From Thermoleophilia bacterium (GTDB taxonomy: Bacteria; Actinomycetota; Thermoleophilia; Gaiellales; SKUG01), in the NCBI GenBank assembly GCA_025964405.1, contig JAOPYW010000352.1:1-6341 (forward strand): a stretch of DNA of 6,341 nt, read 5' to 3'. The position numbers and the translations under genes are program-made. The notes under the pieces are model-generated. The model was not told where the DNA came from. It saw only the letters and a program-made list of their open reading frames with translations, and did no database searches. Positions 4,553-6,341 of the stretch are shown here, in pieces (position 1 is the first letter of the stretch; each line of letters opens with the position of its first letter).

Positions 4553-6341
4553 ATGCATCTCAAGCGCATTACGATGAAGGGCTTCAAGTCCTTCGCCGAC
4601 AAGGTGGACATGACGTTCGAGCCCGGAGTGGCCGTCGTCGTGGGCCCCAACGGTTCCGGCAAGAGCAACATCGTCGACGCGATCACGTGGCTGATGAGTT
4701 CGGCTCCCCCGAGTGGCCTGCGCGCCGAGACCGGCCAGGACGTGCTCTACCTCGGTTCGGCCGCCCGCCCCGCCGCCCAGTACTGCGAGGTCGAGGCGGT
4801 CTTCGACAACGCCGACGGCAAGGTCGACATCCCCTACGGCGAGGTGTCGGTCAAGCGCCGCCTCGAGCGCGGTGGCGACTCCACGTACTCGATCAACGGC
4901 TCGACCGTGCGCCGCCTCGACCTGCTCGAGCTGCTCGCCGACACGGGCATCGGCAAGGACATGCACTCGATCATCGGGCAGGGCAAGATCGACCGCCTGC
5001 TCGCGGCCAAGCCGCAGGACCGGCGCTCGGCGATCGAGGAGGCTGCGGGCCTCGGCAAGTACAAGCGTCGCCGCAAGCGTGCGCAGCAGAAGCTCGACCG
5101 CGTGCGCCTCGACGTCGCCCGCGTGCGCGACATCGAGAAGGAGATGGAGGGGCGCCTGCGCCCGCTCAAGGCGCAGGCCAACGCCGCCAACAAGTATTCG
5201 ACCGTGCTCGCCGAGCGCTGGACGCTCCAGCTGCTGCTGCACAAGGACGACGTGCGCCGCTCGGGCCTCGAGCTGACCGCGGCCAACACGCGCCGCGACG
5301 CCGCCAGGGAGCGCGTGTTCGGGGCCGAGAAGGCCGCGACCGAGCTGCGCACCGAGCGCGACACCGCAGACCGCAAGCTCAAGGAGGCGATGGAGCAGGC
5401 GGAGACCGCCCGCACGCTGCTGCAGCGCATCGGTTCGGTCAAAGAGCGCCTGCGCATCCGCCAGCAGGCGTTCGTCGACCGCGCGTCGGCGCTGCGCCGC
5501 GACGCCGCCGGTGGCCGCGCGCGCTCCGAGCACGCCGGTCGCGAGCTGGAGCGCTGCGAGCGCGAGCTGACGGCCGTGCAGGCCCGCCTGGTCGTGGTGA
5601 CCGAGCGCGTCGCCACGCTCAGCAAGGAGCGCGACGAGGTCAACAAGCAGATCCAGGGCCTCGAGCAGCTGTTCAACGACGAGCGCCAGTCGGGTCGCGA
5701 GCTCGCGCAGCTCGAGGGTCGCATCGCGGTGCTTCGCGAACGCCGCGAGAACCTCGACACGCGCATCGCCCGGGTCGCATCCGACCTCGGCACGCTGCGC
5801 GCGCAGCGGCTCGAGCTCAACGCCCGCCAGACGTCGCTCGCCGAAGCCGTGACGAAGGCCGACGCCGAAGTCGCGACCACGCTCGCGGCCAAGGTCGCCG
5901 CGGAGGCGGCCCAGGCCCAGATGCAGACCGCGCTCGATGCGGCGCGCATCCGGGTCGACGCCGCCCGCGCGGAGGCCGCCAAGCTCGAGGAGCGGCAGGC
6001 CATGGCCGTCGCGCGTATCGAGCTGCTCGACGAACGCCTGCTCACCATCGAGGCCGCCGACGGCGACCACCACGGCTTCGAGCGGCTCGCCGACTCGTTC
6101 GACGTGAAGACCGGCTTCGAGCGCGCGCTCGCCGTCGCACTCGACGACGACGCCGAGGCGCTCGTCGTGCCCGACCGTGACGCGCTCGTGGCGTTCGCCA
6201 ACCGCGTCGCCGGCCGCACCGTGCGCGCCTTCGTGCCGCAGGCGCCCAGCTCCCCGACGACCACCACCGCCGGCGCGTCGCTGCCGGGCACCGCCCTGAG
6301 CGACCTCGTGCAGCTCCACGACGGGCAGCCCGCCCAGCTCG
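4553..6341 (+). CDS. smc: Chromosome segregation ATPase SMC, N-terminal half (runs off the window)
   Basis: The frame is open from ATG 4553 to the window end, giving 596 residues, about half of a usual SMC of 1,150-1,200. SMC is the ATPase of the bacterial condensin-like complex that loads near ParB sites and organises the chromosome with ScpA and ScpB. Seen here: the N-terminal head (1-165) starting MHLKRITMKGFKSFADKV, the Walker A motif GPNGSGKSN (31-39, Lys37), the R-loop Arg57, the Q-loop Gln143 in IIGQGKIDRLL, and PQDRRSAIEEAAG (154-166). A long, charged, Ala/Glu/Arg-rich coiled coil follows (about 170-500), and the beginning of the hinge (HGFERLADSFDVKTGFERALAVAL, from 507). The signature motif, Walker B and second head half lie outside. 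The usual GEQ before the R-loop is replaced by MSSAPPSGLRAETG, as I recall for Thermoleophilia. The start follows the rnc stop by 12 bp; AGGGG (4543-4547) may serve as a weak ribosome site. Confidence 0.93.
   Translation, partial: MHLKRITMKGFKSFADKVDMTFEPGVAVVVGPNGSGKSNIVDAITWLMSSAPPSGLRAETGQDVLYLGSAARPAAQYCEVEAVFDNADGKVDIPYGEVSVKRRLERGGDSTYSINGSTVRRLDLLELLADTGIGKDMHSIIGQGKIDRLLAAKPQDRRSAIEEAAGLGKYKRRRKRAQQKLDRVRLDVARVRDIEKEMEGRLRPLKAQANAANKYSTVLAERWTLQLLLHKDDVRRSGLELTAANTRRDAARERVFGAEKAATELRTERDTADRKLKEAMEQAETARTLLQRIGSVKERLRIRQQAFVDRASALRRDAAGGRARSEHAGRELERCERELTAVQARLVVVTERVATLSKERDEVNKQIQGLEQLFNDERQSGRELAQLEGRIAVLRERRENLDTRIARVASDLGTLRAQRLELNARQTSLAEAVTKADAEVATTLAAKVAAEAAQAQMQTALDAARIRVDAARAEAAKLEERQAMAVARIELLDERLLTIEAADGDHHGFERLADSFDVKTGFERALAVALDDDAEALVVPDRDALVAFANRVAGRTVRAFVPQAPSSPTTTTAGASLPGTALSDLVQLHDGQPAQL

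Noticed and set aside
4687..6180. 497-codon plus-strand open frame inside smc in another frame
   Set aside because: It is an Arg/Ala/Gly-rich shadow. The frame starting at 4553 has Walker A, R-loop, Q-loop and coiled coil and stays open to the window end.
3809..6319. 836-codon open frame on the minus strand opposite rnc and smc
   Set aside because: Its translation is dominated by Arg, Ala, Gly, Leu and Glu without domain motifs, and it lies opposite two clearly identified genes. Long antisense open frames are expected in GC-rich DNA because stop codons are rare in that phase.

Overview
The window is very GC-rich (about 70%), with nearly all codons ending in G or C, and every supportable gene lies on the + strand. 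The best taxonomic clue is the SMC protein. Its head lacks the usual GEQ stretch before the R-loop and resembles, from memory, SMC proteins of the actinobacterial class Thermoleophilia (Solirubrobacterales, such as Solirubrobacter, Patulibacter or Conexibacter). This placement is an inference and was not tested by a search.

Layout. Positions 1-320 hold the 3' end of an unrecognised soluble protein. Next come a six-helix membrane protein of the DUF6159 type (403-1248), a complete 730-residue MMPL/RND-type transporter (1299-3491) and a 36-residue single-helix membrane protein (3572-3682) with a strong ribosome binding site. A 135-bp spacer (3683-3817) follows, and then a ribonuclease III-like gene, rnc (3818-4540), and smc (from 4553, running off the end). 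The last two genes are 12 bp apart and look like one transcription unit.

The most striking structure is the spacer before rnc. It carries three copies of a 17-bp palindrome of the form GGTAGC-N5-GCTACC. Copies 1 and 2 are enclosed by a perfect 10-bp inverted repeat, and copy 3 abuts the GTG start codon. No Shine-Dalgarno sequence is visible there. The array could be a multi-operator regulatory region bound by a dimeric repressor, or a folded RNA leader (a three-way junction plus a hairpin). The RNA reading is attractive because RNase III is known in other bacteria to control its own mRNA through leader hairpins.

The RNase III-like protein is itself unusual. The first catalytic motif (ERLEFLGD) is intact, but the second has Ala where the conserved metal-binding Asp normally sits, three residues before the essential Glu. 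Its dsRNA-binding domain is well conserved but carries an insertion of about 17 residues encoded by short GGAT-type repeats.

How the genes relate: the two membrane-protein genes may form an envelope or export pair, although no gene in view indicates the substrate. rnc and smc form a housekeeping RNA-processing and chromosome-organisation pair. No mobile element, CRISPR array, tRNA or rRNA was seen.
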